NCBI GenBank assembly: GCA_020437105.1
Contig: JAGQWR010000006.1
Span: forward strand, 1 to 34,663
Direction of reading: 5' to 3'
Length of the DNA stretch: 34,663 bases
From: Saprospiraceae bacterium
GTDB lineage: Bacteria; Bacteroidota; Bacteroidia; Chitinophagales; Saprospiraceae
Made by a program: the position numbers and the translations under genes. The notes beneath the pieces were generated by a model, which saw only the letters and a list, made by a program, of their open reading frames with translations, searched no databases and was not told the origin of the DNA. Of this stretch, positions 1 through 8,132 are shown in pieces. Numbering within the stretch: position 1 is the stretch's first letter; every line of letters starts with the position of its first letter.

Positions 1-93
1 CGTGACGCGCAGCGGAACATTCCACCAGGTAGTATGAGTTTAAACCACGCAGCGCTGCAGAGAATCTCCTCATCAAAAGTCCATTTAGATTAA
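1..93 (+). CDS. possible C-terminal tail of a truncated upstream gene
   Basis: The first reading frame is open from the window edge to a TAA at 91-93, giving about 30 residues of ordinary composition that start RDAQRNIPPG and end SSSKVHLD. The other two plus-strand frames close within the first 36 bases. This fits the 3' end of a gene starting outside the window, but 30 codons is too short to be sure. No family can be recognised. Confidence 0.3.
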   Translation, partial: RDAQRNIPPGSMSLNHAALQRISSSKVHLD

Positions 94-118
94 TATGTTA
101 TCTTAGGTCGAATCCTAC

Positions 119-2332
119 TTGCTTGTGAAGAAACTTGAACGCAGTCTTTCAATTATCCCGATAATTGCCATTAGTATCGGAGGGATGCTTGGGAGTGGTA
201 TTTTTGTGTTGCCGGGTATCGCCGCCGCCAAAACCGGACCATCTGTTTGGGTTGCATACTTGCTGGCAGCAGTTTGCATTCTGCCAGCAGTATTATCCAA
301 ATCAGAACTTGGTACGGCTATGCCTTCTTCAGGAGGGACCTATGTGTATATCGAGCGGGCATTAGGCCCTTTACTTGGAACGATCTCCGGTATTGGTTTA
401 TGGCTTTCTTTATTACTGAAAAGTTCTTTTGCTTTGGTAGGTTTTGGTGCTTACCTGCTTGTTTTGGTTGACCTTCCTCCTGCTTATTTAAAGTATATAG
501 CCCTGGTATTTCTTTTTCTGATCATGCTGCTTAATATTTTTGGGGTAAAAAAGGTTGGTAAGGTTCAGATCATCATTGTGAGTTTTAGTGTGCTGGGATT
601 GATTCTGGTTCTGCTTTTTGGTTTACCCAGGGTGCATACGGATATGCTGCATCCGTCTATTACGCATGGCAGTTACGGACTGGTTTCAACCATTGCTTTT
701 GTCTATATTTCTTATGCCGGGGTGACCAAGATTGCTGCTATTGCCGGCGAAATAAAAAATCCAAGCAGGAACCTGCCCCTGGCAATGATTATGTCTCTCC
801 TCATTATTACGAGCATCTACGTGCTGGTGGCTGTTACACTGGTAGGTAATATTCCGGTGGATGCACTGAAATCAGACATCAAACCAATTTATACTATTGC
901 GAATCTTTTCGGCGGAAAATATTTTGGATATGCCGCGGGCGTTTTGGGAGTCATTACCCTGATCTCCATGGCAAATTCGGGCGTGCTTGCGGCCTCCCGG
1001 TTTCCGTTTGCGATGGCAAATAATAAATTGCTCCCCGATATTGTAAGCAGAATCCAACCCAAACATCTCACGCCGATTACGAGTATTATTTCCACCTGTG
1101 TGTTTATGGCTCTTGTCATCCTTTTTTTGGATGTAGAAAAAATTGCCAAATTGGCGAGTGCCTTTATGGTGCTGATGTTTGTCCTAGTAAATTTTTGTGT
1201 AATAATTTTGCGGGAAACGGCAGTACAATGGTATAACCCTTCCTTTAGGGCGCCTTTTTATCCTTTTGTACAGATTTTTGGTATTCTGAGCGGAGTGGTT
1301 TTACTCCTCTTTTTAGGCTGGTTGCCCATTCTGGCGATTCTGGTCGTTTCGATAATTGGTTTATTGACCTACCTGTTTTATGGAAAACAGCGCACCCAAC
1401 GCACAGGTGTATTGATGCGGTACGGCCACCGACCTGCTTTATTTATGCTCTATAAGCGTAAAGAGGTCGATCAGCAGGCAGTGCCAAGTACCCTGGAAAG
1501 AATAAGACTGGCAGAGCAAAAAACAATCGCCCAGGAGGCAGGAGTGGTAGTACCCTTACTCGGCAATGAAAACTCTCCCGAGATGTTGGTGGAGATTGGA
1601 GCTGCTATTCATATTGGCGGATTAGTACAAACCGTACATATTACCGAAGTACCCGATCAAACAGATCTGGATGCCTTGATGGAGGATAATCCGGTTGTCA
1701 TCTCCTTGTCCAGGCGGATTGCTTCCGTTTCCAGTGCCCGAAAAACACCGATCAACTTTGAAGCAGTTGTTACCCACGATGTATCGGATACGATTCATGC
1801 GCTGAGCGATCAATCTCATTGCGATTGGATGGTGATGGGATGGAATGGCCGGGCACATAGTGGAATTTTGGTAAGCAATCCTATAGGCTGGCTGGTAACA
1901 CATATTAATTCCAATTTTGCGCTTTTTAAAGACAACGGGGTGCGGCACATCAGTAAGATTGTGCTGGCACTAAGGCCACGTCGCCGAAATATTCACTTTA
2001 TCCAGGTAGCAGATCGAATTAGTCGATCATACGGTATCTCCTTTTCATTGCTCCACATTATTCCAGAAAATACAAGCCCGGAGGAAGTGCAGTTAATTGA
2101 AAGAGAATCTAATGACCTATTGCTTCGGTGTCAGTCAAAGAATGAATTACTGATCGTACGTTCGGATGATTCAGTAGAAGCTATCGCCCGAATTTCTGCA
2201 GCTTATGATTTGTTGATTATCGGCACCCCTGAAATGGATAATTGGGTGAATGTATTATTTGGTACCGGAAAGGATAAATATGCAGAGCGTTCCGCTTGCT
2301 CCGTTTTACGCCTGACAATCAAGGATCATTAG
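119..2332 (+). CDS. APC-family amino-acid permease fused to C-terminal universal stress protein (UspA-like) domains
   Basis: Predicted inner-membrane secondary transporter of the amino acid-polyamine-organocation superfamily. Residues 1 to about 430 hold roughly a dozen hydrophobic segments, beginning with the family's helix-1 motif GGMLGSGIFVLPG. From about residue 460 to 737 the chain is soluble and looks like two UspA-type nucleotide-binding-fold domains, the second closing with IIGTPE and a SACSVLRL end typical of Usp proteins. Such permease-Usp fusions are known in bacteria; the soluble part is thought to regulate transport. There is no in-frame ATG between the upstream stop at 104-106 and the first membrane helix, so the start is TTG at 119 or GTG at 125; GTG would give MKKLERSLS. 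The stop codon overlaps the stop of the convergent methyltransferase gene. The substrate cannot be assigned. Confidence 0.85.
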   Translation: MLVKKLERSLSIIPIIAISIGGMLGSGIFVLPGIAAAKTGPSVWVAYLLAAVCILPAVLSKSELGTAMPSSGGTYVYIERALGPLLGTISGIGLWLSLLLKSSFALVGFGAYLLVLVDLPPAYLKYIALVFLFLIMLLNIFGVKKVGKVQIIIVSFSVLGLILVLLFGLPRVHTDMLHPSITHGSYGLVSTIAFVYISYAGVTKIAAIAGEIKNPSRNLPLAMIMSLLIITSIYVLVAVTLVGNIPVDALKSDIKPIYTIANLFGGKYFGYAAGVLGVITLISMANSGVLAASRFPFAMANNKLLPDIVSRIQPKHLTPITSIISTCVFMALVILFLDVEKIAKLASAFMVLMFVLVNFCVIILRETAVQWYNPSFRAPFYPFVQIFGILSGVVLLLFLGWLPILAILVVSIIGLLTYLFYGKQRTQRTGVLMRYGHRPALFMLYKRKEVDQQAVPSTLERIRLAEQKTIAQEAGVVVPLLGNENSPEMLVEIGAAIHIGGLVQTVHITEVPDQTDLDALMEDNPVVISLSRRIASVSSARKTPINFEAVVTHDVSDTIHALSDQSHCDWMVMGWNGRAHSGILVSNPIGWLVTHINSNFALFKDNGVRHISKIVLALRPRRRNIHFIQVADRISRSYGISFSLLHIIPENTSPEEVQLIERESNDLLLRCQSKNELLIVRSDDSVEAIARISAAYDLLIIGTPEMDNWVNVLFGTGKDKYAERSACSVLRLTIKDH

Positions 2333-3207
2333 GTTAGATCGGCTTTTATTTTTCCTGCTTCAACCCAAAATTGCCCCTTTTCCAGGCCGCTCCGATGCAT
2401 ATACCGGGCATGGAAATTTATAATCTGACCTGCTTCAACTTTCATAGCTTGTTCCAGTGGTACGATGGTCAACGGCATTAGACTGTCTGTACTATAAAAG
2501 GGCACTCCCGGCGCAAATTCCACAATAGAGGACAAGCGGGCACAGTTTATCTCTGCGGTTACAAGTGCCGTCATCGTGATTTTCAAATCCATTTGATCCG
2601 GGATATCCTGATCCAGGTTTAAGGTGCTTACTAAACGCGACTCTGTAATAATCCGGGGTGCTTTAATGCCGGAAAATTGTGCGATTGAGGCTTTGATTTC
2701 TATCCCGTCAATAGTATAATCTGTTTGGCCTAGCTCGACCAGATTCAGTATGCGCCGGGGAATTAAAACAGGATTCTCCTTAAGTAGGTGTTTGCGGGCA
2801 TAGCGCACCACTGCAACCTGGGGTTCGTTAATCGCCCAAATCGACATCATTTCACAAAAAAGCAAATCGCATCTTTCGGGTAATTGGAGGTTAAATACAT
2901 CCGAATGGATAAATTCAATCTTATGGGATACACCTGCTGTGGCTGCATTTTTTTTGGCAATTTCCAGAATCTGTGCATCAATGTCAACCGCATAAACCTT
3001 TTTGCACTTCCGGGCCGCATGGATAGAAAAAATGCCACTCCCGCATCCCAACTCTAAAAAAGTATCTTCTTTTGATAAAGTTTGATCAATAGCCTGTTTT
3101 CCTGCCTGTACCCTTTCCAGGTCCCGCACCATTTCCAGGTGGTAAGCGGCGTCAAATGCGCCTTCTGCGTGTTGGTAATTTGGATTGTGGTGCGATAAAC
3201 GACTCAT
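2329..3207 (-). CDS. PRMT-like class I SAM-dependent methyltransferase
   Basis: A 292-residue cytoplasmic methyltransferase. The SAM-binding motif I LELGCGSGIF is at residues 51-60, followed by VYAVDIDAQI at 71-80 with the ribose-binding acid at about Asp75. At 119-128 is CEMMSIWAINE-type sequence with glutamates at 119 and 128. These are nine apart, as in the double-E loop of protein arginine methyltransferases (PRMTs). The part after it (PVLIPRRILNLVELG) matches the start of the PRMT C-terminal beta-barrel, but the family's THW loop is not visible; the equivalent stretch reads SLMPLTIV. The substrate may therefore be another nucleophile, and the protein may belong to the wider PRMT/PrmA-like group. 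It is the last gene of a minus-strand run after the DUF4249 lipoprotein gene, 30 bp downstream, so co-transcription is likely. Family confident, substrate unknown. Confidence 0.75.
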   Translation of the reverse strand: MSRLSHHNPNYQHAEGAFDAAYHLEMVRDLERVQAGKQAIDQTLSKEDTFLELGCGSGIFSIHAARKCKKVYAVDIDAQILEIAKKNAATAGVSHKIEFIHSDVFNLQLPERCDLLFCEMMSIWAINEPQVAVVRYARKHLLKENPVLIPRRILNLVELGQTDYTIDGIEIKASIAQFSGIKAPRIITESRLVSTLNLDQDIPDQMDLKITMTALVTAEINCARLSSIVEFAPGVPFYSTDSLMPLTIVPLEQAMKVEAGQIINFHARYMHRSGLEKGQFWVEAGKIKADLT

Positions 3208-3237
3208 GTTTTTTTGCTGAAAATTAAATCATCCAAA

Positions 3238-4164
3238 TCACTCCACCTCATAAACCAACTCCGACCTCATACAAAAGCCGCCTACGCCTCCATCCACATT
3301 GGTGTAAAGTGAGACGGGTTCTGCGAATGGATTATTCTGCGCCATTTCGGTATCAAATAAAGATTTTGAGTAGTTGAAATAATCTTTTGTAACTGTTCGC
3401 CAATAAACGGTGAAGGTTGTTTCTTGATCCAGGTGTCCACCACAGGTATAAAATTTCGGCCGAAATGTAAAGGTTTGACCATCGAAGTTTTTATCGCTTA
3501 ATAAAATCGCTTCGTAATTATAACCTTGGGTGATATTCGGATTACTGGTCATATCCATATCAAAATAAATAGTTTCCGGATATTCTTCCGTAATTTCATT
3601 TCCGTAATAATCAATATAAGTATAGGTACATACTTTTTGAGCAACTAACTCATAAAAATTCTCTTCATTTGGCGGATCGTTTAATACAATTTTAAATTCT
3701 CCATCCGTTCCCGAGAAATCATTTGAAGCAATCGGATTGAAGGTTATTTCACTCAATGGGACAGGCTGTAACATGGTTTGTTTAGCCGTGGCGGTTCCCA
3801 GGTCCGGATGACTTACCCGCAATTCGTAATTCTTTCCAAATCCTCCAAAGGGCTCCTGAAGCAGCTGGTAATAATTTGCTTCCTGAAAATCAATGGTATC
3901 AAAAGTGTATAATAAATTATCGTCTTCAAATAATTCGACAGTCGCATCAAAAATTCGATCGTCGTAGGGACGTTCTTCAAATAAGCCGTAAGTGCGAGTC
4001 ACCTTTACTGCAATAAAATCCTGATCAGTGGAAGTAATAAAACCACTAATGGCAAGCACAGGATCATGCTCTGGTGTCGGCAATTCTATTTCCGAATCAA
4101 AGAAATCACCATTACATCCCGCAAAGGCAAAAAGCGCGAAAAAAATAAATAATAATTGTTTCAT
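3238..4164 (-). CDS. DUF4249 domain-containing lipoprotein
   Basis: A 308-residue lipoprotein. I chose the ATG at 4162-4164 over the one 39 bases further upstream because it places a canonical lipoprotein signal (MKQLLFIFFALFAFAGC) at the very N-terminus, with the lipidated cysteine at residue 17. The remainder is beta-rich, with phrases such as DPVLAISGFITS and YELRVSHPDLGTATAKQT that are typical of the DUF4249 family in Bacteroidetes. These proteins are commonly encoded directly after a TonB-dependent receptor and are presumed outer-membrane partners of it. That is the arrangement here: its start lies about 30 bases after the receptor stop. The transported substrate is unknown and the molecular role of the family has not been established. 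Confidence 0.8.
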   Translation of the reverse strand: MKQLLFIFFALFAFAGCNGDFFDSEIELPTPEHDPVLAISGFITSTDQDFIAVKVTRTYGLFEERPYDDRIFDATVELFEDDNLLYTFDTIDFQEANYYQLLQEPFGGFGKNYELRVSHPDLGTATAKQTMLQPVPLSEITFNPIASNDFSGTDGEFKIVLNDPPNEENFYELVAQKVCTYTYIDYYGNEITEEYPETIYFDMDMTSNPNITQGYNYEAILLSDKNFDGQTFTFRPKFYTCGGHLDQETTFTVYWRTVTKDYFNYSKSLFDTEMAQNNPFAEPVSLYTNVDGGVGGFCMRSELVYEVE

Positions 4165-4192
4165 ATCGATCAAATTATCTGGAATGCTTAAT

Positions 4193-6574
4193 TTAAAATT
4201 CAAAACTCCAATTTACATAAGGTATTACCGGGAAAATACTAACCTGCTTTAAGGCTGTCCGTTGTCCGTTGCCGCTCGAAACAGTATCCAGGTATAAGAA
4301 AAATGGATTGTTTCGATTGTATAAATTGTACGCCCCAAATGCCCAGGTGCGTTTCCACCAACGTTTTTGCTTTGTGAAATTTACGCCAATATCAAATCGG
4401 TGATAAGCAGGTGCACGTTCATTGTTCCGTTCCTGAAAATACTGGGTGAAAAATCCGCTTAAATAAGAATTTTCTCCTACACCTGTCGGGAAATATCCGG
4501 AATAAACAGCTTCTCCTAATGTATATGCATTTCCGGAACCAAAAACCCAGGTGGCTGATACATTTATATGATCGTTAAAATCATAAATACCTACGACAGA
4601 GATATCGTGCCGCCGGTCATATTTATAAGGGTATTTTTCTCCGAAGTTAATTTCATCAAATCTCCGCCAGGTCCAGTTTAAGGTATATCCGATCCACCCG
4701 GTAAATTTTCCCTGCGTTTTGCGGATGAGAAATTCGGCTCCATACGCTTCTCCTTCACCCTGCGTCACATTATCTTGCCAGTCGTTAAAACTGATAAAAC
4801 TCGCTCCTTCTGAATAGGAAATAACATTATCCATTTTTTTGTAATAGGTTTCAATGCTGATTTCATATTGATCCCGAAACGTTTTGGCCACGCCCAGAGC
4901 CACCTGCCAACTTGTTTGGGGCAAAACCCGATCAGTGGTAGGCAACCACAAATCGGTGGGCAGGCTAAGGTTCTCATTTGTCAGGAATTGAACGTACTGC
5001 TGCATGGTAGCAAAAGAGGCCTTAATGGCCGTTTGCCCGGGCATCAAATAACGTAGCCCAATGCGTGGTTGCAAGGAGGTAAATGTCTTACCGTTTTGTA
5101 AAGCGAAGCCACTAAAATGCAAGCCTCCATTTATTTTAAGACGGGCCCCGATTTCTACATCATCTTCCGCATAAAATGCAAACTCATTGGCATCAACGAC
5201 TTCCTGGCCAAAAAGGGCATTAAAATCTTCGTCAACATCTTTGAAACTGACATCAAAAGTACCCGGATCAAAGCGGTGATTGATAAAACTTCCGCCATAG
5301 CGGATAAAATGATTTTGATTAGGCACAAAGTCAAAATCAATTTTTGCGGCAATATCCCGAATCCCCGAATCATAATTGACGCTGAATCCATCTGTAATGG
5401 TTTCACCCTGACTCTGGTACGTGTCTTCTTCTTTTGCGTTGGTATTAAAATTGTACTTGCTGTAGGTGAGCGTGGTATTCGAAAAAAGGCGTTTCCCCCA
5501 AACCCGATTATAACGCATAGCACCCGTCAGGTTGCCCCATCCAAAACCGACTTCCTGCAAGTAGGTGTCTTGTTGGAATTTATCTTCCGACTGAAGATAG
5601 AATTTATCCCGGCCGCTGTAAAAACTTAAATAGAGTCGGTCCTTTTCAGAAAACTTGTGATTTACCTTGGCGTTCATGTCGTAGAAATAATAGCCTGCAA
5701 CACCGCTTCCGCCATTTGAATTAAAACCGGCTTTAATAATTGGCCTGGCCAAAATATCAATATATGTGCGTCTTGCCGAAACAATAAATGCTGTTTTATC
5801 TTTAATGATTGGCCCCTCCAATGTCAATTTTGAGGCAATGACACCAATACTTCCGGAGCCCTTAAATTCTTTCATGTTACCCTCCTTCATGTTGATGTCG
5901 AGTACCGAGGAAAGCCGTCCGCCATAGCGTGCCGGAAAACCGCCTTTGATCAGATTTACATCGCGGATGGCATCCGCATTAAAAACCGAAAAAAAGCCAA
6001 AGAGGTGACTGGCATTATAGACCGGCACGCCATCCAACAGGATTAGATTTTGATCCGGACTGCCCCCGCGTACATAAAGTCCGCTTTGGCCTTCGCCACC
6101 GGATTGCACACCCGGAAGAAGTTGCAATGCTTTTAAAATATCGGTTTCTCCGAAGAAGGCCGGCAGTTTTTTAATCTGTAAAATCGGGATGCTCACCGTA
6201 CTCATCTGGGTCTGTTCCTCAATAGATTCTCCGGTAGCTGAGGCAACGACCTCAACTGTCTCCAGACTTATAGAAGGGGAGAGCTGGATGTCAAGAATGA
6301 TATCCTTTGTCAGATTCAGCGCAAAGGTCTTTGGTTGGTAGCCGACGTAGCTGATGCTGAGATACACGCTGTCTGGCGCAAGTGTCATTGCGTAAAATCC
6401 ATAGGTATTGGAAACCGTTCCTCCTTTGGTCTGAAAGTCATAGGCATTCGCCCCAATAAGCATTTCTCCGGTCTCTGCGTCGGAGATGTAACCGCTGATG
6501 GTAAATTTTTGGGCGCTTAGGTTGCTTATGTACCCTACAAGCAGCAATAATAATACAGGTACAGATTTTTTCAT
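4193..6574 (-). CDS. TonB-dependent outer-membrane receptor with N-terminal carboxypeptidase-like domain
   Basis: A 793-residue outer-membrane transporter. A signal peptide (MKKSVPVLLLLLVGYISNLSAQ) is followed by a carboxypeptidase-regulatory-like beta-sandwich at about 23-110 (ISGYISDAETGEMLIGANAY, then GYQPKTFAL). The plug at about 115-235 contains LLPGVQSGGEGQSGLYVRGG and LILLDGVPVYNASHLFG. The rest is a beta-barrel ending in the aromatic terminus YVNWSFEF, a usual outer-membrane insertion signal. With the next gene (DUF4249) it forms a pair common in Bacteroidetes; the ligand is not known for this branch. A promoter-like -7 box lies about 90 bases upstream at 6664-6671. Length and domain order are complete, with no sign of decay. 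Confidence 0.9.
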   Translation of the reverse strand: MKKSVPVLLLLLVGYISNLSAQKFTISGYISDAETGEMLIGANAYDFQTKGGTVSNTYGFYAMTLAPDSVYLSISYVGYQPKTFALNLTKDIILDIQLSPSISLETVEVVASATGESIEEQTQMSTVSIPILQIKKLPAFFGETDILKALQLLPGVQSGGEGQSGLYVRGGSPDQNLILLDGVPVYNASHLFGFFSVFNADAIRDVNLIKGGFPARYGGRLSSVLDINMKEGNMKEFKGSGSIGVIASKLTLEGPIIKDKTAFIVSARRTYIDILARPIIKAGFNSNGGSGVAGYYFYDMNAKVNHKFSEKDRLYLSFYSGRDKFYLQSEDKFQQDTYLQEVGFGWGNLTGAMRYNRVWGKRLFSNTTLTYSKYNFNTNAKEEDTYQSQGETITDGFSVNYDSGIRDIAAKIDFDFVPNQNHFIRYGGSFINHRFDPGTFDVSFKDVDEDFNALFGQEVVDANEFAFYAEDDVEIGARLKINGGLHFSGFALQNGKTFTSLQPRIGLRYLMPGQTAIKASFATMQQYVQFLTNENLSLPTDLWLPTTDRVLPQTSWQVALGVAKTFRDQYEISIETYYKKMDNVISYSEGASFISFNDWQDNVTQGEGEAYGAEFLIRKTQGKFTGWIGYTLNWTWRRFDEINFGEKYPYKYDRRHDISVVGIYDFNDHINVSATWVFGSGNAYTLGEAVYSGYFPTGVGENSYLSGFFTQYFQERNNERAPAYHRFDIGVNFTKQKRWWKRTWAFGAYNLYNRNNPFFLYLDTVSSGNGQRTALKQVSIFPVIPYVNWSFEF

Positions 6575-6913
6575 GGTGTCGGGTGATTTGAATAAGATTG
6601 CACTGGCCTAAAACGGCGAATTCCGGATCAGATTGTGTCGGAAGTTAGCATTAGAATTAGCCGCAAAAGTAATCCCTTTCCAAGTATATGATCATAAACA
6701 TTCCTTGTTTCGTGTTTTAAAAAAAGAGTCCACATTTTAAGCTGGCTTTTTTATAAATTGCAACATGCTATTCACGTAAGTGTGTAGCACCCACCCTCGT
6801 TATTATCAACAAATTCTAGTGTTTTCCACCAGATGCCGGTGTGTCGGCACCTGTAACCGTTTTATTCACCGGAGTCAGCGGGTATTTCCCTCTTTACTCC
6901 AAAATATCATTTA
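6575..6913. other. divergent intergenic region, 339 bp
   Basis: The gap between the divergent receptor gene (leftward) and the first cysteine-rich secreted protein gene (rightward). It contains the -7-like box listed separately at 6664-6671 and a small hairpin with arms TGCCG at 6834-6838 and CGGCA at 6845-6849. I see no convincing gene; the one open frame from 6841 overlaps the secreted-protein gene and has no family character. Confidence 0.5.
6664..6671 (-). promoter_or_regulatory. putative Bacteroidetes-type -7 promoter box for the TonB receptor operon
   Basis: On the minus strand this reads TACTTTTG, an exact match to the TAnnTTTG -7 consensus used by the primary sigma factor in Bacteroidetes. 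It would start transcription about 80 bases before the receptor ATG. A good -33 TTTG box is not clear at the usual spacing, so confidence is moderate. Confidence 0.4.
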
Positions 6914-7405
6914 ATGAAAACCAAACCATTTTTTGCTTTGGCTCTATTGATGCTGCCGAGCATTTTGGGCTATGCACAAAACAACGAATTTCAAGAAGTT
7001 ACTGCACTCAAACTTCAAGAAGAACTCATTCAGGGTTTTTTAGACGATCCCCAACCAGAAGTGTTTACCCTGGACAAAAAAGGGGTGTTGCGACCCGCAA
7101 AGAGCTACCACATTGTGTACAATAAGTCCAAAAAAATCCTGCTGTTAAAACCAAAAGACCAGCCTTTGTCCCATGATTTTTCAACCGGAAAATATGATGA
7201 AGTGGAGTTGCCCGGCGGACATAAAGCCACCTGTTTTTGCCTGGAGGGCTACGATAACTGCCGATTTGAAAAGTCTAATGATCCTCAAACACCAAATCGC
7301 TGGGTTTGTCTTGGTAGCTGTGGTTGCGGCATCGGAATCATCTTCAATAATGTGAATTTCCCTTTGCAATACCAAACACCCGGAGGTGGCTGGTTTAATT
7401 TTTAA
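6914..7405 (+). CDS. small cysteine-rich secreted protein, copy 1 of a tandem pair
   Basis: A 163-residue exported protein. The signal peptide is MKTKPFFALALLMLPSILGYAQ. Mature features shared with the next gene are a FTLDKKGVLRPAKSYHIVY segment at about residues 51-69, then KILLLKP, and a C-terminal third with six cysteines in the pattern C-x-C-x6-C ... C-x3-C-x-C. The protein ends exactly in WFNF. Even spacing of the cysteines suggests disulfides or metal binding in the periplasm or outside the cell. No known family is recognised. The paralogue starts 27 bases after the stop, so the two should be co-transcribed and arose by tandem duplication. Codon use looks ordinary. Confidence 0.75.
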   Translation: MKTKPFFALALLMLPSILGYAQNNEFQEVTALKLQEELIQGFLDDPQPEVFTLDKKGVLRPAKSYHIVYNKSKKILLLKPKDQPLSHDFSTGKYDEVELPGGHKATCFCLEGYDNCRFEKSNDPQTPNRWVCLGSCGCGIGIIFNNVNFPLQYQTPGGGWFNF

Positions 7406-7432
7406 TACAACTTCACATAAACCAACATTAGA

Positions 7433-7915
7433 ATGAAAATAACACAGTATTTATTTGTTCTGCTAGCCCTGATTATGAGTGTACAGATAAACGCCCAGGC
7501 GCCGAAGGATGGTGCTATATTGACGGCGATCCGCTTAAAAGCAGAAGTCGCACAGGAGTATGCCAAAGGCGTTCAGGTCACGGGTTTTACGATTGACAAA
7601 AAGGGCGTGTTACGTCCGAGTAAAGGGTATGAAATTGTTTACGTAAGCATAAAAAAACAAGTGGTGGTGCGCCCTGCCGGACAATCAATTACGCCTCCGA
7701 GTTTTGACGTGCAACCGGTACCAGGGGGTGTTATGTTTTGCTTATGCGGTGGCTCGGGCCCAGATCCCTGTAAAATTAATTTAGCCATGGACTCAGAGAA
7801 TGGCTTAAACTATTTCTGTGAGGGAGGAAATTGTTGCGGTAGTTTTATCATCTACGACACTTCCGACCCTGTCGTAGATTACGAAACAGCAGGAGGGAAA
7901 TGGTTTAATTTTTAA
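7433..7915 (+). CDS. small cysteine-rich secreted protein, copy 2 of a tandem pair
   Basis: A 160-residue paralogue of the preceding gene. It has a signal peptide (MKITQYLFVLLALIMSVQINAQ), the conserved segment FTIDKKGVLRPSKGYEIVY and a following VVVRP, and again six cysteines, here C-x-C-x7-C ... C-x4-C-C. It also ends in WFNF at the C-terminus. The copies have diverged strongly outside these blocks, so the cysteines, the DKKGVLRP block and the WFNF tail are probably the functional constraints. A strong rho-independent terminator follows at 7940-7974, which closes the two-gene unit. Function unknown. Confidence 0.75.
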   Translation: MKITQYLFVLLALIMSVQINAQAPKDGAILTAIRLKAEVAQEYAKGVQVTGFTIDKKGVLRPSKGYEIVYVSIKKQVVVRPAGQSITPPSFDVQPVPGGVMFCLCGGSGPDPCKINLAMDSENGLNYFCEGGNCCGSFIIYDTSDPVVDYETAGGKWFNF

Positions 7916-7939
7916 ACAGCTTCCTGGAAATAGAAATGG

Positions 7940-7974
7940 GGTCCGTCCTGCATAGCGCATGGCGGACCTTTTTT
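7940..7974 (+). terminator. rho-independent terminator after the tandem secreted-protein pair
   Basis: Perfect 6-bp outer stem GGTCCG / CGGACC (7940-7945 and 7963-7968), extended inward by a T.G and a C-G pair and a small TGC/GCA inner helix, followed by TTTTTT at 7969-7974. Confidence 0.85.
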
Positions 7975-8075
7975 ATTTTCCTTTAGGAGGTAACCATTCT
8001 TTTTAGAAGGGCATATACCAATATCCCTTTCTGCCTAAAATTTTTCATTCGCCTATTCCCTTTAGATTTTTAGTC

Positions 8076-8101
8076 TATTCCGTACAGCAGTATGCGGAAT
8101 A
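8076..8101 (+). other. hairpin in the leader of the 731-aa gene
   Basis: Inverted repeat TATTCCG (8076-8082) / CGGAATA (8095-8101) with a further TAC/GTA helix inside and an AGCA loop. It lies about 30 bases before the start codon and lacks a T-tract, so it is not a terminator. It could be a leader RNA structure or an operator. A near-consensus -7 box TAGATTTT lies just upstream at 8063-8070. Confidence 0.35.
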
Positions 8102-8132
8102 CAAGTTTTTATTAATCCTTAAAAACCAAACC

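Noticed and set aside
49..58. 10-bp palindrome GCAGCGCTGC near the left edge
   Set aside because: Short, inside a possible upstream coding tail; no further evidence of function.
5117..5629. 170-aa plus-strand open frame
   Set aside because: It lies antisense within the TonB receptor coding region and shows no recognisable features.
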